Source: a bacterium
Lineage (GTDB): Bacteria; Armatimonadota; Abditibacteriia; Abditibacteriales; Abditibacteriaceae
Assembly: GCA_004172935.1 (NCBI GenBank)
Contig: SDZD01000010.1
Coordinates: forward strand, 98,589 to 162,588
Direction of reading: 5' to 3'
Length of the DNA stretch: 64,000 nucleotides
The notes below the pieces were generated by a model. The model saw only the letters and a program-made list of their open reading frames with translations, was not told where the DNA came from and ran no database searches. Positions 35,445 to 46,146 of the stretch are shown piece by piece. The translations under genes and the position numbers were made by a program. Numbering within the stretch: position 1 is the stretch's first letter; each line of letters opens with the position of its first letter.

Positions 35445-36335
35445 ATGCAAATTGGTTCGTTTAACATGGATTCGTGGCCGTGGAAGATCGCCGTTGTCGC
35501 AGCACTCATCGGCATCCGCGAACTCATCCGCCTACTGTCCCCCAAAGATCCTCAGGCCGAAGGCTCGGAAACATCGAAGTGGTTGGTCGAAACCATCGAC
35601 TCCGCCGCGATTGCGATTGGACTGGTGCTGTTCATCATTCAACCGTTCATTTTGCAGGCATTCTTCATCCCTTCCGGCTCGATGGAAGACACGCTTCGCA
35701 TCTCCGACCGCTTGCTGGTTTCCAAATTGGTCTACCGGATGAAAGACCCCACGTTTCAGGATGTCATCGTGTTCAAAGCGCCCAAACCAGCGCTTATTAA
35801 CAACGCCAATCCGAACGAGGATGTCGACTTCATCAAGCGCTGTATCGGCACTCCCGGTGACACAGTCGAAATCAAAGATCGCCACCTGTTCCGCAACGGC
35901 AAAGAGGTGCCAGAGGTTTACACCAAGTGGAACGACCTTTCGCCCAGCATCACCAACGGCACCGCTCCCGACGAGCGCGCCCCCGGTGTCGATGGTGTTA
36001 GTCGCTACTCCTATGACATGAAAATCGTGGGCGGTGCAATCTACTCACGCGAATATGATTCGACTGGACGCCCCGGCAACTGGACGCAGAACGGCTTCAT
36101 TTCGCCACAGGACGACACAGGTCAACAGGCAATCACCGACGCCAAAACAGGCAAAGTCCCCGCTGGCAAATACCTGTTCCTCGGCGATCACCGCTCCAAC
36201 TCCAACGATGGGCACGTGTGGGGCTTTACCCCCCGCGAGAACATCGTCGGCAAAGCGATCTGCGTATTCTGGCCACCAACTCGCCTTGGCTTGGTCGATC
36301 ACATGAGTTTCGCCCAACACGGCGGCGACAAATAA
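35445..36335 (+). CDS. lepB: signal peptidase I, copy 2
   Basis: A 296-residue type I signal peptidase, starting at the ATG 35445 (an in-frame TTG at 35400 is weaker). Catalytic Ser79 in PSGSMED, catalytic Lys131 in IKRCIGTPG and box E GDHRSNSNDGHVWG. A longer loop between Lys and box E (residues 150-210) distinguishes it from copy 1. Two tandem copies differ enough that they may have split substrate sets. Confidence 0.93.
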   Translation: MQIGSFNMDSWPWKIAVVAALIGIRELIRLLSPKDPQAEGSETSKWLVETIDSAAIAIGLVLFIIQPFILQAFFIPSGSMEDTLRISDRLLVSKLVYRMKDPTFQDVIVFKAPKPALINNANPNEDVDFIKRCIGTPGDTVEIKDRHLFRNGKEVPEVYTKWNDLSPSITNGTAPDERAPGVDGVSRYSYDMKIVGGAIYSREYDSTGRPGNWTQNGFISPQDDTGQQAITDAKTGKVPAGKYLFLGDHRSNSNDGHVWGFTPRENIVGKAICVFWPPTRLGLVDHMSFAQHGGDK

Positions 36336-36347
36336 TCGCTCGCACGG

Positions 36348-37064
36348 ATGCCAAATTTTGAACACGAAACCCTGCTGCAACAGCAGGGTTTTTCGCGTAT
36401 AGCCGGTGTCGATGAAGCAGGTCGCGGCCCATTAGCCGGACCAGTAGTAGCGGGTGCCGCTGTACTGCCCCCCGACTTCGTCCACAAGCATTCTGATGCC
36501 CTGAACGATTCCAAAAAACTTTCCGAGAAAGAGCGCAACCGCCTTTACGAAGAAATCCGCGAAGGCGCCCACTGGGGCATCGGCATAGTCAGCGCCGCCG
36601 AAATCGACGAGATGAACATTCGTATAGCCTCATGGGAAGCGCTGCGACGTTCGCTGGAAGATTTGGAAACCCGCTTTGGCGCGCTCGATTACGTCCTTGT
36701 CGATGGCCTGTCTGTACGCGAAATGCAATGGCCGTGGCCCCATGAAGCACTCGTCAAAGGCGATAGCCGCTCCCTTTCCATCGCAGCGGGTTCAATTCTA
36801 GCCAAAGTCACCCGCGATGCCATGATGCAGGAGCTAGATCAGGAGTTCGCGGGCTACGGCTTCGCCAAACACAAGGGCTACCCCACCCCACCCCACTATG
36901 CGGCACTCCGCGAACTGGGGCCATGTCCCATCCATCGCCAAAGTTTCGCCCCAGTACGCGACGAAGCGATTAGGCGCGGATTAATTCCAGCCCCACCAAT
37001 TCCAGTCAAAAAACGCCGAGTAAAAGCAGCACCACCTCAGCTAGAGTTGGAAGAACTCGCATAA
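36348..37064 (+). CDS. rnhB: ribonuclease HII
   Basis: A 238-residue RNase HII: GVDEAGRGPLAGPVVAGAAVL with Asp22 and Glu23, LVDG with Asp119, and the GSxILAKVTRDAMM segment with the last acidic residue; KHKGYPTPPHYAAL is also typical. It removes misincorporated ribonucleotides and RNA primers. Starts 12 bp after lepB copy 2. The last ~30 residues are basic, Pro-rich and then acidic, beyond the usual end. Confidence 0.94.
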   Translation: MPNFEHETLLQQQGFSRIAGVDEAGRGPLAGPVVAGAAVLPPDFVHKHSDALNDSKKLSEKERNRLYEEIREGAHWGIGIVSAAEIDEMNIRIASWEALRRSLEDLETRFGALDYVLVDGLSVREMQWPWPHEALVKGDSRSLSIAAGSILAKVTRDAMMQELDQEFAGYGFAKHKGYPTPPHYAALRELGPCPIHRQSFAPVRDEAIRRGLIPAPPIPVKKRRVKAAPPQLELEELA

Positions 37065-37107
37065 AACAACAATTGGGCCAGCCACTTTTCAGAGGTTGTG
37101 TCCCTCT

Positions 37108-37132
37108 GTAGGGACTTCTTTATGTTCGCCCT
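37108..37132. repeat. decayed copy of the GTAGGGG repeat
   Basis: CTGTAGGGACTTCTTTATG plus TTCGCC matches the copies at 5232 and 39948 with several changes. Another fragment lies at about 37814-37825 (CTGTAGGGGCTT). Confidence 0.5.
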
Positions 37133-37179
37133 CAAACAGTTAAAAACATTCTCCCCTTCCCATCGCACAACAACTCTAA

Positions 37180-37659
37180 CTACCGTCGCGGAGAAAACAA
37201 ACCACCTAGAATAAGCAAAACGCACAGCAAAAAGGGCAGATGATGCCCAATGAAGAGATAGAGGACGCGCACAGCAACCGCCCACCAAAAAAGCGACGAC
37301 TTCTCCGCATACAGAGCTGCTTGTCCCACATAAAACACCGTGCCCAAACCACCAGTGATCAAGGCAAGGTGACGCGCTTCGGCGATATTTCCCTCACGCC
37401 AAGCCGCCCATATCCGTATCCCCTGACCGCCCAGAAATGCACCGATAATGGCACCACTGGCTTCGTATCTCCAAAACGAATCGGCAGGAAGCGCTCCCTG
37501 CCCCTGTACGATACGAACCAATGAATCCCCTGCCATCCACAGCAGCGGGATACCAAGAAATCCAGCGATCATGCCAAAGCGCAGCGGATTACGCGCAATC
37601 TTTTCCGACAAAGCATCATTCAAGGGCACAAACAGAGTTTTACGATTCGAAACAACCAA
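37180..37659 (-). CDS. hypothetical membrane protein
   Basis: A 159-residue protein with a polar ~27-residue start, then about five predicted helices: 27-47, a Gly-rich one near 65-85, one near 99-119, and two near 124-156. No motif for a known family is seen. A charged loop (RIWAAWREGNIAEARH) lies between helices 2 and 3. It is convergent with rnhB and preceded by a long A/T-rich gap. Confidence 0.6.
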   Translation of the reverse strand: MVVSNRKTLFVPLNDALSEKIARNPLRFGMIAGFLGIPLLWMAGDSLVRIVQGQGALPADSFWRYEASGAIIGAFLGGQGIRIWAAWREGNIAEARHLALITGGLGTVFYVGQAALYAEKSSLFWWAVAVRVLYLFIGHHLPFLLCVLLILGGLFSPRR

Positions 37660-38254
37660 GCACTTTCAAGAAAAGACACGAATACCTCCCAACACCAAAA
37701 AGAAAACTTGAACCCAACCGCGTTTAAACTCGTCCCACTGAAATGAAATAGGAGAATAACAAATTCCCTATGCCCCTTGAAAACTAAATCCCCTGCCCTC
37801 TTACAACTGTATGGCTCCTCTGTAGGGGCTTATGGCAGTAAGACCTCTCTTACAAAATTACTTCTCCCAAGTAGATTTCCTCTCTCTACCGAAAGAAAAC
37901 CCACCCCGTGGGACGCGGCTACCCCACAAGCCAAATTCTCAATAATCTCCTAAAAGATTGAATAAAAATTGATTAATCAATCTTGCCTATTTTTAAACAC
38001 CTAAACCTACACAAAACCGCCATTTTATCAATCTGAAATGATTGATTATCCCCCCAATTAATCTCGGAACACCAACCGTTCCAACACCCCCAAACTCCAT
38101 GATTTCACGCTCAAAACTCGCAAATTGCGACTCAAAACTAACCACTAGTAACCAACAACTAAAAACTAGAATTCAATTCTCAATAAGCCTCGACAACTTC
38201 CCAGAGAATTTTTGTTGTGCGCGCCGTCCACAGGAGCGAAAATAATAATCTCTC
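37660..38254. other. 595-bp A/T-rich intergenic region
   Basis: No gene is supported here. It holds a GTAGGGG repeat fragment (about 37814), the 14-bp palindrome ATTGATTAATCAAT (37968-37981) and several A/T-rich oligonucleotide repeats. It should include the promoter of the CE12 esterase gene. Confidence 0.55.
37968..37981. promoter_or_regulatory. TTGATTAATCAA palindrome
   Basis: A 14-bp perfect palindrome; same 12-bp core as at 18573-18588 and 63375-63386. Intergenic, 274 bp before the CE12 gene. Confidence 0.4.
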
Positions 38255-39877
38255 ATGTTGCAAACCGGTTTTCGTATCAGCGCATCGGCGTTCATTGGGC
38301 TTGCTGTCGTTGGCTTATGCTTCGCCCTGACTGGCACGAGCATCGCCCAACAGGAAGTCCGCCCCAACATACCAACACTCTTTGTTGTCGGCGATTCGAC
38401 GGCCCGCAACAATGCCAACGGCGCGCAGGGTTGGGCCGACCCGTTCAAGGATTACTTTGATGCCGCAAAAGTGACGGTACTTAACCGCGCGATGGCTGGG
38501 CGTTCAAGCCGCACCTTCATCACCGAAGGCCGCTGGGACACAGTTGTACACGACATGAAAGCGGGCGATGTCGTACTATTGCAAATGGGACACAACGATG
38601 GCGGCCCGATTGATACCGGACGCGCTCGCGCCTCGCTTCCCGGTTTGGGCGAAGAAACCCGCGACGTAACCAAAGCCGATGGCAGCAAAGAAACAGTGCA
38701 TACCTACGGCTGGTACATGCGCAAAATGGCCGTAGAAACCAAAGCCAAAGGTGCCACACCCATCATGCTGTCGCTAACAGTCCGTAACCTGTGGAAAGAC
38801 GGCAAAGTCGAGCGCGGTTCGGGCAACTACCGCGAACAAATCGCCGAACTGGCGAAGACGCAGAACATCGAATTCGTAGATGTAACCAACATCATCGCCG
38901 ACCGCTACGACGCTTTAGGGCAGGAACCAGTGAAAGCGATGTTTGGTCCCGACTATGTCCACACCAGTCCACAGGGCGCCGACCTCAACGCGACCTCGGT
39001 GGTAGCGGGCCTTAAAACCCTAAAGGACTTGCCGTTCTCGAACTGGTTTTCAGAAAAAGGACTCGCGGTTGCCCCCTACTCTGCCACCCCAGCCATAGCG
39101 ACGATGCAAACCACCAATGCCCCCCAGAAAGCACAGCGCCCGCTACCAGTGCCCGCCGACCCCGCTTTGCCCTCGCTGTTTCTCATCGGCGATTCGACGG
39201 TTCGCAATGGTCAGGGCGATGGAGCCAACGGCCAATGGGGTTGGGGCGAACCTATCGCGACTTACTTCGACGCCGCGAAGATTAATGTGGTTAATCGCGC
39301 CGTAGGCGGCCTCAGCAGCCGAACCTATCTGACGGGCGGCTTCTGGACCGATACCTTAGCGATGGTGAAACCCGGCGACTTCGTGATGATGCAGTTCGGC
39401 CACAACGATGCCAGCGCCATTAACGACGACGCGCGCGCCCGTGGGACGATTCGGGGAACAAACGAGGAATCTCAGGCCATCGACAACCTGCTGACACACA
39501 AACCCGAAGTCGTCCATTCGTATGGCTGGTATTTGCGTAAGTTCATCGCCGACGCAAAAGCCAAAGGAGCAACGGCCATCGTATGCTCACCAATTCCGCG
39601 CAAAAGTTGGAGGGATGGCAAAGTCAACCGTAACGCCGATTCATACGGCGGCTGGGCGAAAGAAGTCGCGACCTCTGAAAAAGTGGCCTTCATCCCCCTG
39701 AACGACCTCATCGCCACCCGCTACGATGCTCTGGGCGCCGAGCAGGTCGAGCCACTGTTTCATGGCGATAGCACCCACACCAGCATGGAAGGCGCCAAAA
39801 TCAACGCAGCCTCCGTAGTAGAAGGCATACAGGGCTTACCAAACAATCCACTTGCCCCCTACCTATTAACCAAATGA
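38255..39877 (+). CDS. tandem CE12-type (rhamnogalacturonan acetylesterase-like) SGNH esterase
   Basis: A 540-residue secreted protein with a signal peptide (FALTGTSIAQ, residues 1-32) and two complete SGNH domains. Domain 1: GDST with Ser48, GHNDGG, and the DYVHTS end motif. Domain 2: GDST at 312-315 with Ser314, GHNDAS, and DSTHTS. In family CE12 the Ser and the Asp-x-x-His are catalytic. Such enzymes deacetylate rhamnogalacturonan or xylan. Both halves keep all residues, so both are predicted active. It faces the glucan-degrading genes, convergent with GH3. Confidence 0.87.
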   Translation: MLQTGFRISASAFIGLAVVGLCFALTGTSIAQQEVRPNIPTLFVVGDSTARNNANGAQGWADPFKDYFDAAKVTVLNRAMAGRSSRTFITEGRWDTVVHDMKAGDVVLLQMGHNDGGPIDTGRARASLPGLGEETRDVTKADGSKETVHTYGWYMRKMAVETKAKGATPIMLSLTVRNLWKDGKVERGSGNYREQIAELAKTQNIEFVDVTNIIADRYDALGQEPVKAMFGPDYVHTSPQGADLNATSVVAGLKTLKDLPFSNWFSEKGLAVAPYSATPAIATMQTTNAPQKAQRPLPVPADPALPSLFLIGDSTVRNGQGDGANGQWGWGEPIATYFDAAKINVVNRAVGGLSSRTYLTGGFWTDTLAMVKPGDFVMMQFGHNDASAINDDARARGTIRGTNEESQAIDNLLTHKPEVVHSYGWYLRKFIADAKAKGATAIVCSPIPRKSWRDGKVNRNADSYGGWAKEVATSEKVAFIPLNDLIATRYDALGAEQVEPLFHGDSTHTSMEGAKINAASVVEGIQGLPNNPLAPYLLTK

Positions 39878-39883
39878 ATTAGG

Positions 39884-39906
39884 GGCGCAGGCAAAATGCC
39901 CGCGCC
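39884..39906. terminator. hairpin after CE12 gene
   Basis: GGCGCAGGC pairs with GCCCGCGCC (one mismatch) around AAAAT. No T-run; shared with the convergent GH3 gene at most weakly. Confidence 0.45.
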
Positions 39907-39947
39907 ACCTGTTTGGATTTACTCAATTCTAAACATAATTGCCCCTT

Positions 39948-39972
39948 GTAGGGGCGAACCTTGTGTTCGCCC
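39948..39972. repeat. copy of the GTAGGGGCGAAC intergenic repeat
   Basis: TGTAGGGGCGAACC followed by TTGTGTTCGCC; nearly identical to the copy at 5232. Confidence 0.65.
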
Positions 39973-40005
39973 TCGCTCCCCCGTCAAAGGGTGGTTTATC
40001 CCCCT

Positions 40006-41898
40006 TTACTTATACGTAAGCCCAAATCCGTAGCGGAAGAGCGGGTCATACGATTTATCGCCGACGTTGATAGGCAACTGTGCTATCGACTTCGGCCATG
40101 TGAACGACAGCTTTCCAGTAGGTTTGTAATCGCCGAACAGCACATCGGCAACTCCCAAGCCTTCGGTGCCGGGCAACCAGGCCGCGACGATAGCATCGCA
40201 ATGCTCAAGGATGTCGGAAATAATCAGCGGGCGCCCTGAAACGATGATTACCACAACGCGCAAACCCGAACGCTTCATGTTACGTACAGCGGCCACATCT
40301 TCAGCGGATAGTCTCAAATCCTGACGGTCGCCGAATGTCTCGGCGTAAGGCTGTTCGCCGATAACCACAACACCAATATTGGCGCCCTCGCCACCAGTGC
40401 CATCTTTGGCGAAAGTAACCTGAGTGCCAGCCGATACAGACTCCCGCATCGCTTGCAAAATGGTCGTGCCTCCACTGGTGGGAGTACCGCTTTCGCCCTG
40501 CCAGCTAATCGTCCAGCCGCCGCACTGGTTCCCCAGGTCATCCGCGCTTTTGCCGCCAACATGAATGCGCTTTGCCTTCTTGGAGAGTGGTAGCGCCCTA
40601 CCTTCATTTTTCAGCAGCACAAGCGACTGACGCACGCACTCGCGCGCCACATGGCGATGGGTGTTCGTACCAACCAGCCCCATAAGTTTGCGGTCGGTGA
40701 GTTGAGAGCGGTTTTTATCCATCGCGCCGACAGCGAATTTGACGCGCAGGATGCGGGTGACGGCATCGTTGATACGCGCCATCGGCACTCGCCCTTCTTT
40801 GACAAGTTCGAGTAACAGGGCATACAGTTCGCGGTACTTTTCAGGCACCATGAACATATCCATTCCCGCGTTAGCCGATTGCTCAATCTGGCTTTTATAG
40901 TTGCCGGGCAGTTCGTCGATGGCGTTATAATCGGAAATCAGAAAGCCCTCGAACCCCATTTCTCCCTTGAGGATTTCGGTGAGAAGCCGCTTGCTGCCCG
41001 AACACTTCTGACCGTTCCAGCTGTTGTAGGAAGGCATAATGGTGCCAACACCTTCTTGAATGGCAGTGATGTAGCCCTGCATGTGAAGGGCTTTCAACTC
41101 TTTCTCGCTGAGTCGGGTGTCACCGCGATCCAAAATGTGCAGGCCCGTTTTCTCTTGTGTGGCGCCCGTCCCATAAGTGGTGCCACCATCGCCGACAAAG
41201 TGTTTGGCGCAAGCTAAAACGCTGAGCGGGTCGCTGAGATTTTTGCCCTGCAAGCCGCGTACAGCAGCACCACCCAATGAGCGGGCCAATTCGGGCGACT
41301 CGCCAAAACCTTCGTAGCTGCGCCCCCAGCGCTCATCGCGTGGCACCGCCACACAGGGCGCAAAGGCCCACTGAATGCCCGTAGCGCGAACTTCGACAGC
41401 GGTAGCGCGCGAGGCTTGTTCAACCAAGCCGGGGTTTCGAGTACACCCAAGGCCAATGTTGTGGGGGAAAATGACGGCGCCCACAACGTTGCTGTGGCCG
41501 TGAACAGCATCAACTCCAAATAGAATTGGGATAGCCAGACGGGTTTTGAGCGCGTGCGACTGGAGGTTATCGTACAGGTCAGCCCAATCTTTGGCGCTGT
41601 TACCCGCTTTGGGGTCGGAGTTACCGCCGCTGAGTAGCGAACCCAGAAAATAGGTCTGGATGTCGTTGATGTCTTTGAGCGCACTTTGCTCGGCTTGCAC
41701 CATCTGCCCCACCTTCTCTTCGATGGTCATTCGAGCGAGCAGCGTTTTGACCTGTGGGTCGAAGCGGGTCAGGTTGCGCATCCCGGTCTGTGGCTTGGCG
41801 CTCACGGCGGGCGCATTCAATAGTAATTTAGGAGCGGCAAGACCGGCTGCAATGGCGGTCGCGGAGCCTTGAATGAATCTTCTTCTGCTGGTGTTCAT
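40006..41898 (-). CDS. GH3 beta-glucosidase/exo-beta-glucanase, Tat-exported
   Basis: From the ATG at 41898, 630 residues. The start [19 protein letters not shown] is a twin-arginine signal. The GH3 barrel has [23 protein letters not shown] and the nucleophile Asp323 in [22 protein letters not shown] is the conserved substrate-binding segment. The second domain (about 400-630) has [17 protein letters not shown], like barley ExoI. It releases glucose from beta-1,3/1,4-gluco-oligosaccharides. It follows the GH81 gene with 32 bp between stop and start. Confidence 0.93.
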   Translation of the reverse strand: MNTSRRRFIQGSATAIAAGLAAPKLLLNAPAVSAKPQTGMRNLTRFDPQVKTLLARMTIEEKVGQMVQAEQSALKDINDIQTYFLGSLLSGGNSDPKAGNSAKDWADLYDNLQSHALKTRLAIPILFGVDAVHGHSNVVGAVIFPHNIGLGCTRNPGLVEQASRATAVEVRATGIQWAFAPCVAVPRDERWGRSYEGFGESPELARSLGGAAVRGLQGKNLSDPLSVLACAKHFVGDGGTTYGTGATQEKTGLHILDRGDTRLSEKELKALHMQGYITAIQEGVGTIMPSYNSWNGQKCSGSKRLLTEILKGEMGFEGFLISDYNAIDELPGNYKSQIEQSANAGMDMFMVPEKYRELYALLLELVKEGRVPMARINDAVTRILRVKFAVGAMDKNRSQLTDRKLMGLVGTNTHRHVARECVRQSLVLLKNEGRALPLSKKAKRIHVGGKSADDLGNQCGGWTISWQGESGTPTSGGTTILQAMRESVSAGTQVTFAKDGTGGEGANIGVVVIGEQPYAETFGDRQDLRLSAEDVAAVRNMKRSGLRVVVIIVSGRPLIISDILEHCDAIVAAWLPGTEGLGVADVLFGDYKPTGKLSFTWPKSIAQLPINVGDKSYDPLFRYGFGLTYK

Positions 41899-41930
41899 GG
41901 AAATGGTGTGTCGTGTGAATTGAGATGCGA

Positions 41931-44246
41931 TCAAGGGGTGAGCTTGGAAACGATGGTTAGCTGGCGCGGCGCAGCAGTGAAACTGCCGACCGCTTTATCG
42001 GCTTTCCATACGAGGACTTTTTGTGGAGCATCGGTGGGATTGAAAGCACAGTAACTGGTCGTCTTGGTGCGCACATCATAGTAGACGCGGCCCAAAGGCG
42101 AACTAACTCGGTAATCGGGAGCAATCTGCCCCCAGGCGCGGTTCGAGTGCGCAAAGAAATAAGTCAATCCCGGCGTGTCGTTATCATGGGCGACGCCGCT
42201 GTTCTTATCCCATAGCGCATCGAGTTGCTCGACTGTCCATTCAGGGTTAACCTGCGCCGCTTGCCCCAAAATGACGTTGCCCAACCCAGTGCCAACTTTA
42301 TCGAGGTCGATTTCGCCATCTTTGGAGGCTTTGCGCGCAGCCCACATCTGCCCGAAGCTCTTTTTGGCGAAAACCGGGTCTTCGGCGAGGTAGGACAATG
42401 CGGGCGACATCGGCAGCCACTGGATGCTCCAAATCCACGCAGGGTCGCCAGAGAAGTAGGTGCCGTAATTATTGCCACCGCTCCACACCATGCCGACGAC
42501 ATCATGCTTCCAGTTGGGCGACCAGTTGCCGCCGTTCTGGTTGAACCAATATTCCTGCGTGGCGCGCGCCTCCATCGCGTAGCCCATAGCCCCCGCCGCT
42601 TGCATTTTCGGGTCATTCAACGCCGTGCCAAGCAGAAACAACCCCGACCAACTTTGCATCGCCTCGCTGCTTGATTCCTGATTGTTGCCTGTAGGTGAGG
42701 ATAGGCCTCCTGCCCACGAGTGCCCCTCCCACACATCGAAGCAACGCAGGAAGGGATAATTGGCGTCCTCGCGCTCCCAGTTGGCGTACTGCTTGGCGAT
42801 TTGGCGAGCCATTGGGGCGTATTCTTTCAGCCACTGCGGGTCGAGAAAGCCAAGCATCGCCGTCGAACTGGTGAAGTAGCCAAGATGAAAATGCTGGTCG
42901 TTGAATGCTTCGGAGCCGTAGCTAGTATTAAAGCCAATAAGCGCCTTCCATTTCGGATAACGGGCGAAGAAATGGGCCTTCTCACCGGGCGTGTAGGTGT
43001 ACCAATCGGTCAGCGCGGCTTTGAGGTTCGCGAGCAGTTTTGGTTCGGCGCTGTCGCGCAGTTGGTGCGCGATGAACATGTACTGCGCAGCTTGAGTGAG
43101 GCTCTTACCGCCCCAGTAGGTATCGTCGCCGTATTTATCGCGCGTCGCGTATTTGGCGAGATAATCGTGCATCCGTTCTGGTTCGTAGTCGTGCGCCAAT
43201 CCCACTTCGCGATTTTGCGGCGAAGGATACATCGGTGGAAACCCTTTGAACGGATATGTGATCGTGAAATCGGTGCCGATGGCACATTTCATCGTGCCAC
43301 GCGGAGTAAGGTAGCTAAGCGCCCCGAACTTCAGGTCGTTCTGCGTGTTGCGATAATGATGCGGCAACCAGCCCTGAATCAGCCGCTTCTCGGTGCCCTG
43401 CAACGCCTCGGTTTCGAGGTGCCACTTGGTTTCGACCGCCGCTTTTTCGGGAGAGTACGTCCACGTCAGTTGGCTACTGCGCGGGATGGCGTAGGCGAAC
43501 TGCTGAAAAGTGGCGAGGTCAGTCTTGGAAGGTAATGGACAAACCACGAGGAACTGTTTCGCGGCGGGGAATTGCACCGAAACGGTGTCGCCCTGCCGCG
43601 AAAATGTGCTGCCAGTCGGCGCGAACAGGCCGTAACTGCGCCCCCCCGATTCTACGCCCAAAGAAGCCGTGCGAACTGGAAGCGTCAGCTCGGCTCCTGC
43701 GGGCGAGAAGAATTTGGTTTCGCCACCCATTTGCAGGGTCGGCGTGACACCTTTGGGTTCGATCCACACGTAAGGCAAACCGCGTCCCAGCGTAATGTCG
43801 AAGTATTTCCCGTCGTTTTCGCCCAGACGAAAGCTAACCAACCAATCGCTCCAGCTCTTGGCGCGCGCATCGACAGGGGCAAAGCCCTCCCCACCAATGC
43901 GCAGTGGGTTTTCGGAAATGGGGTCGCTTCCCGATTCGTTCCACCGCGTAGGGAAGGCGATATTTATCCCTTTATCATTAGCCGAAACCTGATGAGGAAA
44001 CGCCCAAATCTGCCCGGCGTAACGGTCAACCAACAGGTTCGTCCACCACTGATTGGTAGGAACGGGTTTGTCAACAGCATCGGCGGTCAAGTAAAGCTGT
44101 CTCTCAAGAGTAGCGCGCGCTTGCTTATCGACTTCGGGCGGCGGGAACGAAGCATAAGAACCTTTCCCAACAGCCACGACTTCGGGTTGAGCATGAGAAC
44201 AGCCACAAACCAGCAGCAAACCGACTAAGAGCGATTGAATTTTCAT
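41931..44246 (-). CDS. GH81 endo-beta-1,3-glucanase
   Basis: From the ATG at 44246, 771 residues with a signal peptide ending in CGCSHA (Cys at about 14 or 16 could be a lipobox). The N-terminal beta-sandwich has [12 protein letters not shown], and the (alpha/alpha)6 domain has [16 protein letters not shown] with Asp450 as likely acid, then HSWAGG and NNQESSSEA with Glu524 and Glu528, the spacing seen for the catalytic bases in characterised GH81 enzymes. It cuts laminarin/callose/curdlan-type beta-1,3-glucan. The longer frame to 44366 adds residues that overlap the previous gene's end and is not used. Confidence 0.92.
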   Translation of the reverse strand: MKIQSLLVGLLLVCGCSHAQPEVVAVGKGSYASFPPPEVDKQARATLERQLYLTADAVDKPVPTNQWWTNLLVDRYAGQIWAFPHQVSANDKGINIAFPTRWNESGSDPISENPLRIGGEGFAPVDARAKSWSDWLVSFRLGENDGKYFDITLGRGLPYVWIEPKGVTPTLQMGGETKFFSPAGAELTLPVRTASLGVESGGRSYGLFAPTGSTFSRQGDTVSVQFPAAKQFLVVCPLPSKTDLATFQQFAYAIPRSSQLTWTYSPEKAAVETKWHLETEALQGTEKRLIQGWLPHHYRNTQNDLKFGALSYLTPRGTMKCAIGTDFTITYPFKGFPPMYPSPQNREVGLAHDYEPERMHDYLAKYATRDKYGDDTYWGGKSLTQAAQYMFIAHQLRDSAEPKLLANLKAALTDWYTYTPGEKAHFFARYPKWKALIGFNTSYGSEAFNDQHFHLGYFTSSTAMLGFLDPQWLKEYAPMARQIAKQYANWEREDANYPFLRCFDVWEGHSWAGGLSSPTGNNQESSSEAMQSWSGLFLLGTALNDPKMQAAGAMGYAMEARATQEYWFNQNGGNWSPNWKHDVVGMVWSGGNNYGTYFSGDPAWIWSIQWLPMSPALSYLAEDPVFAKKSFGQMWAARKASKDGEIDLDKVGTGLGNVILGQAAQVNPEWTVEQLDALWDKNSGVAHDNDTPGLTYFFAHSNRAWGQIAPDYRVSSPLGRVYYDVRTKTTSYCAFNPTDAPQKVLVWKADKAVGSFTAAPRQLTIVSKLTP

Positions 44247-44255
44247 GGCAAAAAG

Positions 44256-44290
44256 AAGAACCCAAAGCGCAGGGTGGCTTTGGGTTCTTG
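44256..44290 (-). terminator. terminator between GH2-like and GH81 genes
   Basis: AGAACCCAAAG pairs with CTTTGGGTTCT; on the minus strand followed by TCTTTTTG. Lies between the two minus-strand genes, so GH81 may use its own promoter or read-through. Confidence 0.75.
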
Positions 44291-44307
44291 AACGAAGACG
44301 CTTGCTT

Positions 44308-46119
44308 TTACTCGAACTTGATGCCGTCGAGATAGAACGTGATCGGCGCGCCGTTTCCGGCGACAACCCAACAAAATCCAGTTTTGACTTGCGACAGGTC
44401 TTTGTCTTTCAAGTCGATGCTGTACTCCTTCCAATCGGTGCTGAGTTTGACCTTGCCAGTCTCACCTTTAGCCGAATCGGGGTACTTTTTATCCTTGTTG
44501 ATAAGACCAAACGAAAAGGAAACCTCTTCGCCGCCCTTATCGCCTCGTGCCCAAAAAGTCAGTCTTTTAGCGCCCGTCATGTTCCAACCGCCGACAGCAT
44601 CGCCCCAGTCATTCGCCGGGCTTTGCCACACGACTCCCCCCCAGTTATCGTTGGCGGTGTACTCGACCTTGAGAGCAGATTTGCCAGAGTGTGGGTTCGT
44701 GGTGGTCTCGCCCATCTTGATAGCGCCAGTGTTCCCCATATATCCCGAAGCGGTATATGGTCCATCGCCACCATCTTCACTGGTAAGTTCAAGTGGCAAC
44801 TTGGCCTTACGAGCGGCACTATACAGCGCCTTATCGCCTCCCTCAACGAAAAGTGGAATGTTTGCCACCGCCCCCCCGCCTTTATCATCGCGCACAAAAG
44901 CGAAGAGGCGATAAACGCCACCACGTTTAGGCATCTTGAGAGTGACTTCGCTATTGCTCGAAACCTGAATCGCTTCTGGATAAGTAGGTGGCGCCGCTTG
45001 TGTGGCACCGCCAATGGATTCCTCCAGAGGGTCGTACTGTAATACCCAATCAACCTTAAGCGGGTCTTTCTCGGCGTCACTGGTACTCAAAGTCGCTTTG
45101 ATAATGCCATCAGGAGTAGTCTTCGCGGGAGTTTCGAGTTTGAAACTATCGATTTTTGGGACTCGGTTGGCAGGAGCCTTCCCAGTCCACACTTCTGTCA
45201 GGGCGTCCACAGGCCCAAGCCTTGTGCCGTCGTGAAGCAGCATCCCAAACCACGTGGCCGAAGCCTCCTGCTTGTTGCCCCAGGTGAAGGCATAACCACC
45301 GAGGCTGAGCGGTTCGCCCGCGATGGCCTTTTCGTAGGTTTTACGATACCAGTCCGCTTTTTCGGTGCTGGTCGGTTCGGGAACAGCCCCCCAATCGTTT
45401 TTCTTCATCTCCCAGGTTCCCGGCGGGCCGAACTCGGTAACGACATAAGGCTTGGAGCCACCCGCCGCTTTGTAACGCTGAGGAATAGATTGCGCGCCCG
45501 CATACGAGTTGATGCCAATAACATCAATATCGGGGCAGTATTTGTTGATGTCGGGCACTTTACTGCCACCGATTTCGGCGACAACAGTCATGGTGGGATG
45601 ATTGGGGTCGGCCTTATGAGCGTAGGCAGCGATGTCCTGCACCGCCTTCCACATATTAGGGTTAGTGGTCACCTCATAGCCTTCCATCTCGTTACCAATA
45701 CCCCACATCAACAGCGCCGGATGGTTCTTGTAGCGATCTATGGCAGCTTTGGCGGTTTCGAGTTGCTTAGCCACGGCGTTGGAATCATCGTAACTAAAGC
45801 CATGTTCCTTGTGCCCAAGCCAGATGCCGATAGTAACGGTGAGGCCCAATTTCTGGGCCTCATCTAACTGCTTTTCGAGCGAATCGGCGCCCCATGTGCG
45901 AAACGAGTTGGCTCCAACGGCTTTGAGCATGGCTTTAGGGCCATCGCCGCCCGCTCCCTTGATGAGATAGGGTTTGCCGTCGCGCATGAGTTGAAAACCA
46001 CCGGGGCGGGCCACAATTTGAGTCTTGACAGGGGTGTCTTGAGCGAGGGCCATATTAGCACAGCTGCTGCAAAGGGCACTGGCCCCGATAATTGTGATTC
46101 CGCGAAGAATAGGTGACAT
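44308..46119 (-). CDS. GH2-like TIM-barrel glycosidase with C-terminal carbohydrate-binding domain
   Basis: A 603-residue secreted protein; signal with SALCSSCANMALAQ (possible lipobox near Cys17/Cys20). Residues 35-315 form a clan GH-A barrel: GANSFRTWG near 69, acid/base Glu144 in GIGNEMEG and nucleophile Glu229 in VVTEFGPPG. It is closest to GH2 TIM domains or GH17/GH72-like glucanosyltransferases. Residues 340-435 look like an Ig-like domain. Residues 450-603 are a jelly-roll carbohydrate-binding domain ending FYLDGIKFE. Given the locus, beta-1,3-glucan is a likely substrate. The beta-sandwich that usually precedes the GH2 barrel is missing. Confidence 0.8.
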   Translation of the reverse strand: MSPILRGITIIGASALCSSCANMALAQDTPVKTQIVARPGGFQLMRDGKPYLIKGAGGDGPKAMLKAVGANSFRTWGADSLEKQLDEAQKLGLTVTIGIWLGHKEHGFSYDDSNAVAKQLETAKAAIDRYKNHPALLMWGIGNEMEGYEVTTNPNMWKAVQDIAAYAHKADPNHPTMTVVAEIGGSKVPDINKYCPDIDVIGINSYAGAQSIPQRYKAAGGSKPYVVTEFGPPGTWEMKKNDWGAVPEPTSTEKADWYRKTYEKAIAGEPLSLGGYAFTWGNKQEASATWFGMLLHDGTRLGPVDALTEVWTGKAPANRVPKIDSFKLETPAKTTPDGIIKATLSTSDAEKDPLKVDWVLQYDPLEESIGGATQAAPPTYPEAIQVSSNSEVTLKMPKRGGVYRLFAFVRDDKGGGAVANIPLFVEGGDKALYSAARKAKLPLELTSEDGGDGPYTASGYMGNTGAIKMGETTTNPHSGKSALKVEYTANDNWGGVVWQSPANDWGDAVGGWNMTGAKRLTFWARGDKGGEEVSFSFGLINKDKKYPDSAKGETGKVKLSTDWKEYSIDLKDKDLSQVKTGFCWVVAGNGAPITFYLDGIKFE

Positions 46120-46146
46120 AGAATGAATTTAGGCGCGGGACGAGTG

